A stretch of DNA of 64,000 bases from contig NZ_JANYGH010000058.1 in NCBI RefSeq assembly GCF_025362475.1, positions 248,001-312,000 of the forward strand, read 5' to 3'. The notes below the pieces were generated by a model, which had not been told where the DNA came from, did not search any database, and saw only the letters and a list, made by a program, of their open reading frames with translations. Positions within the stretch are counted from its first letter, which is position 1, and every line of letters starts with the position of its first letter. The position numbers were made by a program, and so were the translations under genes. Below are positions 40,021 to 48,642 of this stretch, piece by piece. The DNA is from Mucilaginibacter sp. Lineage in GTDB: Bacteria > Bacteroidota > Bacteroidia > Sphingobacteriales > Sphingobacteriaceae.

Positions 40021-41010
40021 CTATCCGCCAATAGAGGCCATTGATTCATGGAGCCCCGGGTGTATTACGCGCAGTTTTTCGGCCTCCCAGCCATCTTTAG
40101 CGCGGTTTCCAAATGCGTTTAGCAAAACAGTTTGCAAGTCATCATCGCTGGTACCAGCCCGCATCAAATCCTTAATATTCAAACCCCCATCATCATATAA
40201 ACAGGTTTTCAATTCGCCTTGTGGGGTAATCCGGATTCGGTTGCAGGTGCCGCAAAACGTACGCGAATAAGCTGCAATAATTCCAATTGTACCTTTATGA
40301 CCCGGTATTTGATAATTATATGATGTGGAATAAGCCGGATCTGTCAGTTTTTGGATCTGTGGATATTTGGTTTTGATCTCATCCAGGATCCGTACATAAT
40401 CCCACTGTAAACCAGTGTACACGTGTCCGTCGCCATTAAAGGGCATCTCTTCTATAAATCTTACACTTACGGGCAAATCTTTGGTCATTTCAACCAACGG
40501 AATAATATCCTGTGTGTTTTTACCATCCATTACCACAGCATTTATTTTCACCTCCATATCATGTTGCAGCAATGCATCCAAACCTGCCATTACATTGGCA
40601 AACTCGTCGCGGCGGGTAATGGCAAAAAAGCGATTGGCATCCAGTGTATCCAAACTTAGGTTTACAGAGCGTACACCTATTTTTTTAAGTTCGGGTACGT
40701 AAGGTGCCGTTAATACTCCATTTGTAGTGATACTGAGATCCTGTAAACCATCCAGTTGTGAAATAGAGCTGAGCAAAGTCATGATATCTTTACGTACAAA
40801 GGGCTCGCCACCGGTAATACGGATTTTTTGAATACCCATTTTTACTAAAAGGGCACAGCTTTGCAGCATTTCCTCGTAACTCATCAGTTCCTTACGCGAC
40901 AGCCAGTTAAGGCCATCCTCGGGCATACAATAAAAACAGCGCAAATTGCACCTGTCCGTCACCGCAAGGCGAAGGTAATTGATCTTTCGGCCGTGATTAT
41001 CTATCAGCAA
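40021..41010 (-). CDS. moaA: GTP 3',8-cyclase MoaA
   Basis: A 329-residue radical SAM enzyme. CNLRCFYCMPEDG holds the first cluster cysteines; FCGTCNRIRITPQGELKTCL holds the second cluster. TGGEPFVRKDI is the SAM-binding GGE block, and the chain ends in the required Gly-Gly (MASIGG). The only start that fits the family (LIDNHGRKINYLRL) is TTG at 41010; no in-frame ATG lies between it and the stop at 41043. It catalyses the first step of molybdenum cofactor synthesis. Confidence 0.95.
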   Translation of the reverse strand: MLIDNHGRKINYLRLAVTDRCNLRCFYCMPEDGLNWLSRKELMSYEEMLQSCALLVKMGIQKIRITGGEPFVRKDIMTLLSSISQLDGLQDLSITTNGVLTAPYVPELKKIGVRSVNLSLDTLDANRFFAITRRDEFANVMAGLDALLQHDMEVKINAVVMDGKNTQDIIPLVEMTKDLPVSVRFIEEMPFNGDGHVYTGLQWDYVRILDEIKTKYPQIQKLTDPAYSTSYNYQIPGHKGTIGIIAAYSRTFCGTCNRIRITPQGELKTCLYDDGGLNIKDLMRAGTSDDDLQTVLLNAFGNRAKDGWEAEKLRVIHPGLHESMASIGG

Positions 41011-41183
41011 TTTATAAAATTTACGATGTATACAATTTAATTAACAAATTTGAGGTTTTTAAGTTTAATGATCGTTACTGTAAAAATAAAAATTACAAAT
41101 TTGACCATTGTGGTTTAAATGTACTTTTTATAGCTTAGAATTGAGAATATTAGTCTATTCAAGAATATTATCGAATTTACTAC

Positions 41184-42335
41184 GTGAAAGAATTAAAAGA
41201 CATCGTGAACGCCTTTGATAAGGCAGATAAAATTGGCTTACAAACAGCATTGGCCACGGTTGTGCACGTGGAAGGCTCCTCATACCGCCGGGCCGGCGCC
41301 CGTATGCTGATCACTGAGGATGGGCAGCTTACCGGAGCCATAAGTGGTGGTTGCCTTGAAGGCGATGCCCTGCGCAAAGCCCGCCTGGTAATGGCCCAAA
41401 ACAAGCCTATGCTGGTTACTTATGATACTACCGACGATGATGATGCTAAATTGGGTGTGGGCCTGGGCTGTAACGGCATTATCCATATTTTGATTGAACC
41501 TATTTTTTCCAAAAAACAGGATAACCCGATCAACCTTTTTAAGTTGTTTTTGAGCAAACGCGAGCCTGTTGTGCTCGTTACCCTTTTTACCATGAACAAC
41601 AAACAGGCAGCACAACCCGGCACCTGTTTACTGCTTAATAAGGATGAACGGATAATTGGAGAGTTTCCTGACGATGAGATTAAAGATGCATTACTTACGG
41701 ATGCAAAAAATGTACTGGTAAACGGCAACTCGGTAACCAAAACTTATTTATATGGCGATAAGTTCACCTGCTTTATTGAATTGATGCAACCTGCGGTTTC
41801 ATTAGTGATATTTGGCGCAGGTAATGATGCTATACCATTAGTACAAATAGCGGCTACACTGGGCTGGCTGATATATATGGTTGATGGCCGGTCAAACTAC
41901 GCCATTCCTGAAAGGTTTCCGCTTGCGGAAAAGATTATCATATCAAAACCAGAAAACGTGTTGCCACAGATTATTATTGATGAACGTACTGTAATTATGC
42001 TGATGACACACAACTATAATTACGATCAGTGCGTATTAAAGCAGCTGCTATCGCTCAGCATCTCTTACATAGGGATATTGGGACCAAAAAAACGCTTGCA
42101 AAGAATGCTGGATGAGTTTGCCGATGAAGGCGTAAAAATTACTTCAGAACAATTAGAAAGCGTATTTGGACCGGCAGGTTTAGATATTGGGTCAGAAAAT
42201 GCTGATGAAATTGCGCTATCCATCATTGCCGAAATGCAGGCAGTTTTAAAGAAAAGAGCAGGTACATCGTTACGTTACAAAACCAATATCCATAACCGCG
42301 AACCGGAACAAATTATACGGCAGCCTATGCTATAA
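41184..42335 (+). CDS. XdhC/CoxI family molybdoenzyme maturation protein
   Basis: A 383-residue XdhC-type protein starting with GTG. The N-terminal XdhC/CoxI domain shows LATVVHVEGSSYRRAGARM and GAISGGCLEGD; the C-terminal Rossmann domain has VIFGAGNDAIPLVQIAATLGW and MLMTHNYNYDQ. XdhC binds and sulfurates the cofactor for xanthine dehydrogenase-type enzymes. It is divergent from moaA with 173 bp between them and 19 bp before mocA. No xanthine dehydrogenase-type gene lies in the window. Confidence 0.9.
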   Translation: MKELKDIVNAFDKADKIGLQTALATVVHVEGSSYRRAGARMLITEDGQLTGAISGGCLEGDALRKARLVMAQNKPMLVTYDTTDDDDAKLGVGLGCNGIIHILIEPIFSKKQDNPINLFKLFLSKREPVVLVTLFTMNNKQAAQPGTCLLLNKDERIIGEFPDDEIKDALLTDAKNVLVNGNSVTKTYLYGDKFTCFIELMQPAVSLVIFGAGNDAIPLVQIAATLGWLIYMVDGRSNYAIPERFPLAEKIIISKPENVLPQIIIDERTVIMLMTHNYNYDQCVLKQLLSLSISYIGILGPKKRLQRMLDEFADEGVKITSEQLESVFGPAGLDIGSENADEIALSIIAEMQAVLKKRAGTSLRYKTNIHNREPEQIIRQPML

Positions 42336-42354
42336 CCGATAACCAATTAAGCCA

Positions 42355-42942
42355 ATGACCGGGATAATTATACTCGCTGCGGGCTCTTCAAGCCGCTTTG
42401 GATCGCCTAAACAGAACCTTATCTACCAGGGGAAAACTTTACTGCAGCGAGCTATCCAAACTGCAATCACTTCTGCCAGCTGTGAATCGGTACTGGTAGT
42501 ACTGGGAGCCAACGAAGACGAGATAAGACCCCATATATCTGACCAACAGGTGAATATCGTTTACAACCCCCAATGGCAGGAAGGTATGGCCTCATCTATC
42601 AGATTAGGGATATCAGAACTTCAAAGGCTTGAACCCTTAACAACATCAGTTTTGTTAATGTTATGCGACCAGCCATTTGTAGACCCCTTACTTATTTACC
42701 AGCTAACCGAACGAAAAACAGAAAACGATAGTGGTATTGTAGCGTGCGAATACAAAAGCACTTTTGGTGTGCCTGCTTTATTTGATGAAAAATATTTCCC
42801 TCACCTTAAAAGTTTAACAGGGAATGAAGGAGCAAAAAAACTGATCAATTCATATCCCGAAGATGTAGTATCGGTACCTTTTGCCCTGGGAGCTATTGAT
42901 ATCGATACTATTGAAGATTATGAACGATTAAATAACCGGTAA
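42355..42942 (+). CDS. mocA: Molybdenum cofactor cytidylyltransferase (MocA-like)
   Basis: A 195-residue nucleotidyltransferase. IILAAGSSSRFGSPKQNL is the nucleotide loop (with Pro-Lys-Gln typical of MocA), and LLMLCDQPFVDPLLI the metal-binding part. MocA adds CMP to the cofactor for xanthine dehydrogenase-family enzymes. It is cotranscribed with the XdhC-like gene, which fits this target. MobA for the GMP form is 4 kb away. Confidence 0.88.
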   Translation: MTGIIILAAGSSSRFGSPKQNLIYQGKTLLQRAIQTAITSASCESVLVVLGANEDEIRPHISDQQVNIVYNPQWQEGMASSIRLGISELQRLEPLTTSVLLMLCDQPFVDPLLIYQLTERKTENDSGIVACEYKSTFGVPALFDEKYFPHLKSLTGNEGAKKLINSYPEDVVSVPFALGAIDIDTIEDYERLNNR

Positions 42943-43386
42943 CTACGCTGTAGCCACCAGTTTATTTACGCTTCTGTAAACGTACTCGTTATAGATATGC
43001 CTACGGGCAAACCTTCCAGGCGAATCGGCATTAATCAGTTTTATATAAACTGCCTTAGGTACATCAAAGTATTCATAGGCATTGCCATCTAAAAAAGTAA
43101 TTTTTAACACCTGCGATTTATATTCAAAATCAGCAATATTTGATGAAGAAGTTGTAAGCGTGTATTCGTTTAACGATTGACCGCGGGTTTCTGGCGCAAT
43201 ACTTACCAAAAAGTGGTATGCTTCGATGATGGTTTTACTTTTCTCCTCAGCCTCAATCCTGCTTTCATCCTGGAATTTATCCGGATGCCAGGTTTTCATC
43301 ATGTTGCGGTAGTTGGTTTTTAATTCCTGTAGTTCGGCAGCTTCGTTTACGCCCAAAAGTTTCCTGTAGTCGACAATTTTTTTCAT
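42943..43386 (-). CDS. J-domain protein with C-terminal KTSC domain
   Basis: A 147-residue protein. Residues about 5-65 are a J domain with the HPD signature (KTWHPDKFQDES), expected to stimulate a DnaK ATPase. Residues about 80-142 fit KTSC: SSNIADFEYKSQVLKITFLDG and YEYFDVPKAVYIKLINADSPG. KTSC is a small domain of unknown role. The combination is unusual but occurs in the phylum. It is convergent with mocA, with adjoining ends. Confidence 0.8.
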   Translation of the reverse strand: MKKIVDYRKLLGVNEAAELQELKTNYRNMMKTWHPDKFQDESRIEAEEKSKTIIEAYHFLVSIAPETRGQSLNEYTLTTSSSNIADFEYKSQVLKITFLDGNAYEYFDVPKAVYIKLINADSPGRFARRHIYNEYVYRSVNKLVATA

Positions 43387-43755
43387 GCTATTAATTTAAT
43401 TTTATTGTCGTTGAAGCAGAAAGCGTAAAAATTAAGTGCTTTGTTTTCAAGAAAATAATGGCGCAAAGATACACTTTTAAAATAATAATTTATAGGCTGC
43501 GTTGCGAAATGATTTTAACTTGTTTTGAGGTTAATATTTAGGTTACATTAATGCTGCCGGGAGAAGTGCACAATTGCGTTTCCTGCTTGCAAATTCAACA
43601 GCTCCCCTATCGTCTCTGTACAGTTGGAGACGCAAATATGCGTCTCTACTATTTAAACAAACAAGTTGAGATTCCCCCTTAATAGAAAATGTTATTTATC
43701 CTGCTGTTTTAAAGCTACATTAATCAACAAAAAACACAAGGAGTGACATATAAAA
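43387..43755. other. Gene-free spacer with a GAGACGCA hairpin
   Basis: No gene is seen. A perfect 8-bp hairpin GAGACGCA-AATA-TGCGTCTC lies at 43627-43646, close to a second GTCTCTGTAC word upstream. The GAGACGCA..TGCGTCTC unit looks like another interspersed hairpin. The rest is AT-rich and presumably holds the promoter of the J-domain gene. Confidence 0.6.
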
Positions 43756-44106
43756 TCAAACTTTCCTGAAATAGATCATGGAGGGTAGTTTCCCAAATAC
43801 ATATTCAGTCACTTCGCACAGCCACATTTCCTGATTCAATATTTCGCCGTTGTATTCTTTTAACAGGTAGATGCCACCACCTATTTGCTGCGAATAATCG
43901 TGGATCAGTTGAAGCGTGTCTGCTCCATCAAAAGATTCTTCAGCCAATAAAAGTTCAACCTCATTGCTCCCACTACCAACATAGTCGAGCATAGTATCTG
44001 CGCCCTCCACCATTTCCAGGTCGGCATGTTGGCCTTGCCAGTCGGGGATATCGATGTACCATCTGTTGGTGGGTTCTTTGATAAATTTGTAGGAGGTTTG
44101 GGACAT
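43756..44106 (-). CDS. DUF6717-like protein
   Basis: A 116-residue soluble protein. The opening YKFIKEPTNRWYIDIPDWQG, a central acidic GADTMLDYVG and the end MWLCEVTEYVFGKLPSMIYF look like a conserved small family that I recall as DUF6717. No catalytic motif or signal peptide is visible. It stands alone behind a terminator for galM. The function is unknown. Confidence 0.65.
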   Translation of the reverse strand: MSQTSYKFIKEPTNRWYIDIPDWQGQHADLEMVEGADTMLDYVGSGSNEVELLLAEESFDGADTLQLIHDYSQQIGGGIYLLKEYNGEILNQEMWLCEVTEYVFGKLPSMIYFRKV

Positions 44107-44176
44107 GGGGATAAAATTAATTAATAGGGGTTGAAAAACAAATTTTTTTTATGTTCAATCCGACTCACAGTAAAAC

Positions 44177-44209
44177 AAAAAAGGTTCCACCCAACGGCAG
44201 AACCTTTTT
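44177..44209 (-). terminator. Terminator after galM
   Basis: AAAAAGGTTC pairs with GAACCTTTTT, 10 perfect pairs across a 12-base loop. Read on the minus strand it ends in TTTTTTG, just after galM. Confidence 0.82.
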
Positions 44210-44230
44210 AAGATCTAAAAAGCTATCAGC

Positions 44231-45394
44231 TTATTTAACTACCGAAAACTTGTATAGTGATTGTGTTTTGTAAGTTTCGCCAGTCTTCAATTCGGTTGAT
44301 GGAAATTGAGGTTGGTTTGGCGAATCTGGATAATGCTGGGTTTCCATAGCAAATGAGGTACGGAACTCATCTTTTAAACCGCGTTTCATGGCATTTTTGG
44401 CTTGCATAAAGTTACCGCTGTAAAACTGTAAACCTGGCTCCTCGGTATATACTTCCATTTTTATACCGCTTTTATCGCCAATTACTGTAGCTATCGGAGT
44501 TGTAATATCGTGTTTGTTCAGTACATAGTTATGATCATAACCTTTGCCATTTTTCAACTGCTCGTTATTATCATTTATCCTTTTGCCAATAGTTTCGGCG
44601 CTGGTGAAATCAAACGGGGTGCCTTTTACACTTTCAATTTTCCCGGTAGGGATCAAACCCGCATCAACGGGAATATAGTTATCAGCATTAACCTGTACCA
44701 GGTGGTTTAATATGGTACCGCTGCCTTCGCCATTAAGGTTAAAAAACGCGTGATTAGTTAGGTTAACTACAGTATTTTTATCAGTATGCGCTTCGTAAAC
44801 GCATTTAAACTCATTATTATCAGTTAAGCTGTATATAACTTTTACAGTTAAGTTGCCGGGAAAACCTTCTTCCATATCTTTAGACAAGTAACTAAGTTCC
44901 AATGTTGATGAATCAATCTGTTTGGCATCCCAAACTACACTCTGGTAACCATTTTTACCGCCATGCAGGGTATTTGGCGGATTGTTGATAGATGATTGAT
45001 AATCCTTACCATCTAACTTAAAATGGCCTTTGGCAATACGGTTACCATAACGGCCAATAGTTGCACCATAATAAGGCTCGGTTGAATTTACAAAACCATC
45101 CACACTCTCAAATCCCAAAACAACATCAGTAAGCTTACCTGTTTTATCGGGCACTAATAAACTAACTATACGACCACCATAATTGGTGAAAGTGGCAGTT
45201 ATCCCATTTTTGTTTTTAAGGGTATATAAGTGGGTTTGTTTTCCATCGATTGTTTTTTCAAATGCTGCAGCGGTGGTTTTGGTACTATCCGTCATGTCGT
45301 TTGTTTTCTTTTGGGTTGAAGTTTGATTACAGGCGGCCAAAGATAAACAGGCCGGCAACATTATTAATGATAGATTTTTAAATAAATGATTCAT
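44231..45394 (-). CDS. galM: Aldose 1-epimerase, lipoprotein form
   Basis: A 387-residue galactose mutarotase. The N-terminus ends in a lipobox (LSLAAC), placing it in the envelope, unlike the cytoplasmic E. coli enzyme. FTNYGGRIVSLLVPDK, GRYGNRIAKGHFKLDG, LHGG and the catalytic block VVNLTNHAFFNLNGEG are conserved, with a C-terminal GLQFYSGNF containing the Glu/Gly part. It starts 42 bp after galT and is cotranscribed with it. Together they handle galactose entry into the Leloir pathway, but no galK is in the window. Confidence 0.92.
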   Translation of the reverse strand: MNHLFKNLSLIMLPACLSLAACNQTSTQKKTNDMTDSTKTTAAAFEKTIDGKQTHLYTLKNKNGITATFTNYGGRIVSLLVPDKTGKLTDVVLGFESVDGFVNSTEPYYGATIGRYGNRIAKGHFKLDGKDYQSSINNPPNTLHGGKNGYQSVVWDAKQIDSSTLELSYLSKDMEEGFPGNLTVKVIYSLTDNNEFKCVYEAHTDKNTVVNLTNHAFFNLNGEGSGTILNHLVQVNADNYIPVDAGLIPTGKIESVKGTPFDFTSAETIGKRINDNNEQLKNGKGYDHNYVLNKHDITTPIATVIGDKSGIKMEVYTEEPGLQFYSGNFMQAKNAMKRGLKDEFRTSFAMETQHYPDSPNQPQFPSTELKTGETYKTQSLYKFSVVK

Positions 45395-45436
45395 AAGTAG
45401 GTTTTTTATGGTTGGTTTAAAATTAGTATTTTTTGC

Positions 45437-46492
45437 TTATCCTTTAACCTTATAATGCACTTCACTCAAATTCCTTAATCTCTCGGCGGCATACTCAGCT
45501 GTGATATCACGTTGAGGATTAGCCAGCATTTCGTAACCAACCATGAATTTTTTTACCGTTGCAGATCGTAACAAAGGCGGATAAAAATGCATGTGCCAAT
45601 GCCAGTAAGGGTGTTCGCCCATATTTACCGGCGATTGATGCATCCCGGCAGAGTACGGAAATGATGTTTCAAACATATTATCATACCTAACCGTTAGTCT
45701 TTTAATAGCATCAGCAAGGGCTGTTTTTTCCTCATCCGTAAAATAAACAATGCTGGTAATGTGCCTTTTGCTTACTATCATGGTTTCATAAGGCCAAACC
45801 GCCCAAAAAGGAACTAATATCACAAAGTGTTCATTTTCGAAAATAACGCGTTCCTGGCGTTTTAGTTCCAATGCAATATAATCGCCAAGCAGGCTGCGGC
45901 CTTTTTGTTCGAAATGATTTTTCTGCTGCTGGGTTTCTTTAGCTACCTCTACAGGGATACTATTTTGAGCCCAGATCTGGCCGTGTGGGTGCGGATTGCT
46001 ACAGCCCATAATATCACCTTTGTTTTCAAATATCTGGATGTGTTTTATCCATGGGTATGATGAAAGATCCTCAAATTCAGATTGCCAAACATCAACAACC
46101 TTCCTGATCGCGGCTGTTTCCATCTGCGGCAAAGTAAGATCATGCCTGGGCGAAAAACTGATAACCCTGCAAATTCCCTTTTGGCTATTAGCCACTAATA
46201 ACTCGTCATCATTTAAACCACCATCTGGTGTGTTCAGCAATAATGACGAATAGTCGTTTGTAAAAACAAAGCTTGCTTTGTAATCGGGATTTTCACTACC
46301 ATCGGCCCGTTTGTTTGTGGGGCAAAGGTAACATTGCGCATCATACTGAGGTCTTTCATCGGCTTGCGTTGCCTCCACCTTACCCTGCCATGGGCGTTTG
46401 GTACGATGAGGCGATACTAAAATCCAGTCACCGGTTAAAATATTTAAACGGCTATGCGGATGCTCTTTCAGATCAAAACTGTTATTGTCCAT
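45437..46492 (-). CDS. galT: Galactose-1-phosphate uridylyltransferase
   Basis: A 351-residue GalT. The active-site histidine lies in [13 protein letters not shown], and [12 protein letters not shown] carries the zinc cysteines. [13 protein letters not shown] near the end is the second conserved His block. It exchanges UMP between UDP-glucose and galactose-1-phosphate. It heads galT-galM, with a palindrome and a TACTTTTG promoter box upstream. Confidence 0.95.
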   Translation of the reverse strand: MDNNSFDLKEHPHSRLNILTGDWILVSPHRTKRPWQGKVEATQADERPQYDAQCYLCPTNKRADGSENPDYKASFVFTNDYSSLLLNTPDGGLNDDELLVANSQKGICRVISFSPRHDLTLPQMETAAIRKVVDVWQSEFEDLSSYPWIKHIQIFENKGDIMGCSNPHPHGQIWAQNSIPVEVAKETQQQKNHFEQKGRSLLGDYIALELKRQERVIFENEHFVILVPFWAVWPYETMIVSKRHITSIVYFTDEEKTALADAIKRLTVRYDNMFETSFPYSAGMHQSPVNMGEHPYWHWHMHFYPPLLRSATVKKFMVGYEMLANPQRDITAEYAAERLRNLSEVHYKVKG

Positions 46493-46549
46493 TGTATTTT
46501 TGTACAGGTTTTATTGGCCACGGGTAATTGGTTTGTACCCTTTACGTTT

Positions 46550-46583
46550 CAAAAGTAAAAAAATAAATGTAAACCTTACATTT
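46550..46583 (-). promoter_or_regulatory. galT promoter and operator candidate
   Basis: CAAAAGTA at 46550-46557 reads TACTTTTG on the minus strand, an exact TAnnTTTG -7 box, 58 bp from the ATG. Just upstream, AAATGTAA-ACC-TTACATTT (46565-46583) is a perfect 8-bp palindrome covering the expected -33 region. A GntR- or AraR-type repressor or activator is likely; no regulator gene is next to galT. Confidence 0.6.
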
Positions 46584-46674
46584 AAAATAAAAAAGTTGAA
46601 AAAATCTTCTGCCTGCACCTGTTAAATGCTAAGAACACATCAAAAAGCTAAGTAAGCAAAAGATTACTTACCAA

Positions 46675-46706
46675 TAAAAAAAGCGTCGAATGTTCATCCA
46701 ACGCTT
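46675..46706 (-). terminator. Terminator after the LEA-like gene
   Basis: AAGCGT pairs with ACGCTT, and on the minus strand a run of seven T follows. It directly follows the LEA-like gene. The stem is short with inner mismatches. Confidence 0.65.
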
Positions 46707-46730
46707 TTCCTTATATATAATTAACAAAGC

Positions 46731-47204
46731 TTATTTAGTTGTACTGGTCTTTTTCTTAACGGCGGTTGCAGCTTTGGCTGCCACTGCTTTTTTAGCGCCT
46801 TTAATGTCGGCTTCTGCTTTGGCAGTAATAGCTTTTGCTTTGGTTTCTGCTTTCGCTTTAACATCAGCTGCTGCTTTTTTAGCTATTGCAGTTTCAGTTT
46901 TAGCTTCCTGAACAATTGCCTTAGCTTTTTCGGCAGCTTTAGTTTTCAAGTCGGTAGCCGCTACCTTAGCCTTATCAGCAGTTGCGGTAACTTTTGCTGT
47001 TATTGATGCTTTTTCATCTGAAACCTTTTTGCTGGCCGTCGCTTTTTTTGAGATTACTTTCTCTTTCAAATCTTCCAGTTTCTCCTCGGCTGCTTCTTTT
47101 ACATCCTCTGCTGTGTCTTTGGTGCCATCCCAAAGACTTTCTATAGTTTCTTTAACCTTTTCAAAAAATCCCTTTTCTTCAGGTTTGGTTGCGTTGGTAC
47201 TCAT
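46731..47204 (-). CDS. Ala/Lys-rich LEA-like or histone H1-like protein
   Basis: A 157-residue, low-complexity helical protein. The N-terminal third is acidic (TIESLWDGTKDTAEDVKEAA), resembling repeats of LEA and YtxH-like stress proteins. The rest is Ala/Lys/Thr-rich with repeating KAKA, KKAA and DVKAKAE words and a very basic tail ending KKKTSTTK, like bacterial H1/Hc1 proteins. Desiccation protection or DNA binding are both possible. No signal peptide or membrane segment. It has its own terminator. Confidence 0.7.
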   Translation of the reverse strand: MSTNATKPEEKGFFEKVKETIESLWDGTKDTAEDVKEAAEEKLEDLKEKVISKKATASKKVSDEKASITAKVTATADKAKVAATDLKTKAAEKAKAIVQEAKTETAIAKKAAADVKAKAETKAKAITAKAEADIKGAKKAVAAKAATAVKKKTSTTK

Positions 47205-47366
47205 GATGTTTTTATAGATAAAAGGTAAATATTAATTTGTTATTTAATAATAACCGTTATAATTAAACTTTGTTTTACAGTGAATTAACAAATGATGATT
47301 CAATAAGCTGATACTGTGATAACTGTTTAAATTATAAACCGTACTTTTGCCGGCTATATATAAAAT

Positions 47367-48086
47367 ATGAAATTTCCGAAGTTTGCCGATCTGATACTGT
47401 TTGAGAATGATGATGTGATTGTAGTTAACAAGCCTCCTTTTTTAAGTTCGCTTGATGAACGCGAAGGAGGCGAGGTAAATTTACTAAGGTTGGCAAAAGG
47501 CTATTGGGAAGATGCCCAGATTTGTCACCGTTTAGATAAGGAGACTTCCGGCGCTTTGATCATCGCTAAAAATCCCGAAGCTTACCGGATGGTGAGCATG
47601 CAGTTTGAAAAACGGCAGGTAAAAAAAGTATACCATGCTATTATTGATGGCACTCATACTTTTGATAATTTACTGATAGATCTGCCTATATTAAATGTGG
47701 GCAAAGGCAATGTGACCATTAGTCGCCAAGAAGGCAAACGTGCTGAAACCTGGTTTCAGTCATTAAAATATTTTAAACACTATACATTAGTAGAATGCCG
47801 CCCGGTAACCGGCCGCATGCACCAGATAAGGATACACCTGGCAACTCAAAGGGCTTCAATAGCCGGGGACGAAATGTACAAAGGCGAGCCTGTTTTTCTA
47901 TCCAAAATAAAAAGGAAATACCGTTTAGGTAAGGATCAGGAGGAGTTACCGATTATGAAACGCTTTGCTCTGCACGCTTACGAGGTAACATTTAAAATTA
48001 ATCCTGAGACAGAGGTCACTATACATGCCCCCTATCCCAAGGATTTTGAAACACTTTTAAAACTACTGGAGAAATTTGATAGTTAG
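47367..48086 (+). CDS. RluA-family pseudouridine synthase
   Basis: A 239-residue synthase. HRLDKETSGALIIAKN contains the catalytic Asp, VVNKPPFLSSLDEREGG the first motif and CRPVTGRMHQIRIHLA the third. There is no S4 domain at the N-terminus, so it is the short RluA type. It isomerises uridine in rRNA or tRNA; the target site is unknown. It is alone on the plus strand. Confidence 0.93.
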   Translation: MKFPKFADLILFENDDVIVVNKPPFLSSLDEREGGEVNLLRLAKGYWEDAQICHRLDKETSGALIIAKNPEAYRMVSMQFEKRQVKKVYHAIIDGTHTFDNLLIDLPILNVGKGNVTISRQEGKRAETWFQSLKYFKHYTLVECRPVTGRMHQIRIHLATQRASIAGDEMYKGEPVFLSKIKRKYRLGKDQEELPIMKRFALHAYEVTFKINPETEVTIHAPYPKDFETLLKLLEKFDS

Positions 48087-48119
48087 TTTCCCCATAATTT
48101 TATCCGCTTTGTTTTGCTA

Positions 48120-48293
48120 CTACTCAGTAATTGTGTCTTTCCTGACAGTTAACCTTTCAGTAATTGTATCTCTCTTTAGAGATAATTCCTTCTTAATTGT
48201 AGTTTTTGAAGGAGCAGGAGCTGCATTGTCTTTTTTGCAGGAAAAGTAGCCTGTGGCAATAACTGCCATTAATAGAAATGTAAATTTTTTCAT
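48120..48293 (-). CDS. Small lipoprotein with DTITE repeats
   Basis: A 57-residue protein. MKKFTFLLMAVIATGYFSC is a lipoprotein signal with Cys19. The mature part is only about 39 residues, hydrophilic, with two RDTITE-like repeats (KRDTITERL and RKDTITE). The ATG at 48293 is preferred; the track adds an upstream extension. The role is unknown. It is convergent with the pseudouridine synthase gene. Confidence 0.55.
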   Translation of the reverse strand: MKKFTFLLMAVIATGYFSCKKDNAAPAPSKTTIKKELSLKRDTITERLTVRKDTITE

Positions 48294-48642
48294 AATTTTA
48301 AAAAAACGGATAGTATTTAGTACAATAGTAATTATAATAAACGCCTCAATCAAATATTACGAAAAAAAAGATAACCACGGGGATAGTTTTAACCAACCGA
48401 TAAGCAATATTAAATTATAGTTAATCGAATTAATTCATTTGCGCTGATTTTGAGGTAGATACCAGTAAAAAGCTTAATTAATATTTTTCTCTCAAACTTA
48501 ATTGCGCTATACTTGGTGTTGCAAACACAAATTAAATATTGTTGCATATTATTGTAAATATTTGATAACTAACCCGTTAATTTTTATTATATGTTTGGTT
48601 TTATCACCGGCGAGTGTATTTTTATCCTAAATTGCTTCCACT
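48294..48642. other. AT-rich spacer, no gene seen
   Basis: Mostly A/T with no clear palindrome or open frame. It separates a minus-strand lipoprotein gene from a plus-strand signalling gene and probably holds both promoters. No further feature could be supported. Confidence 0.5.
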
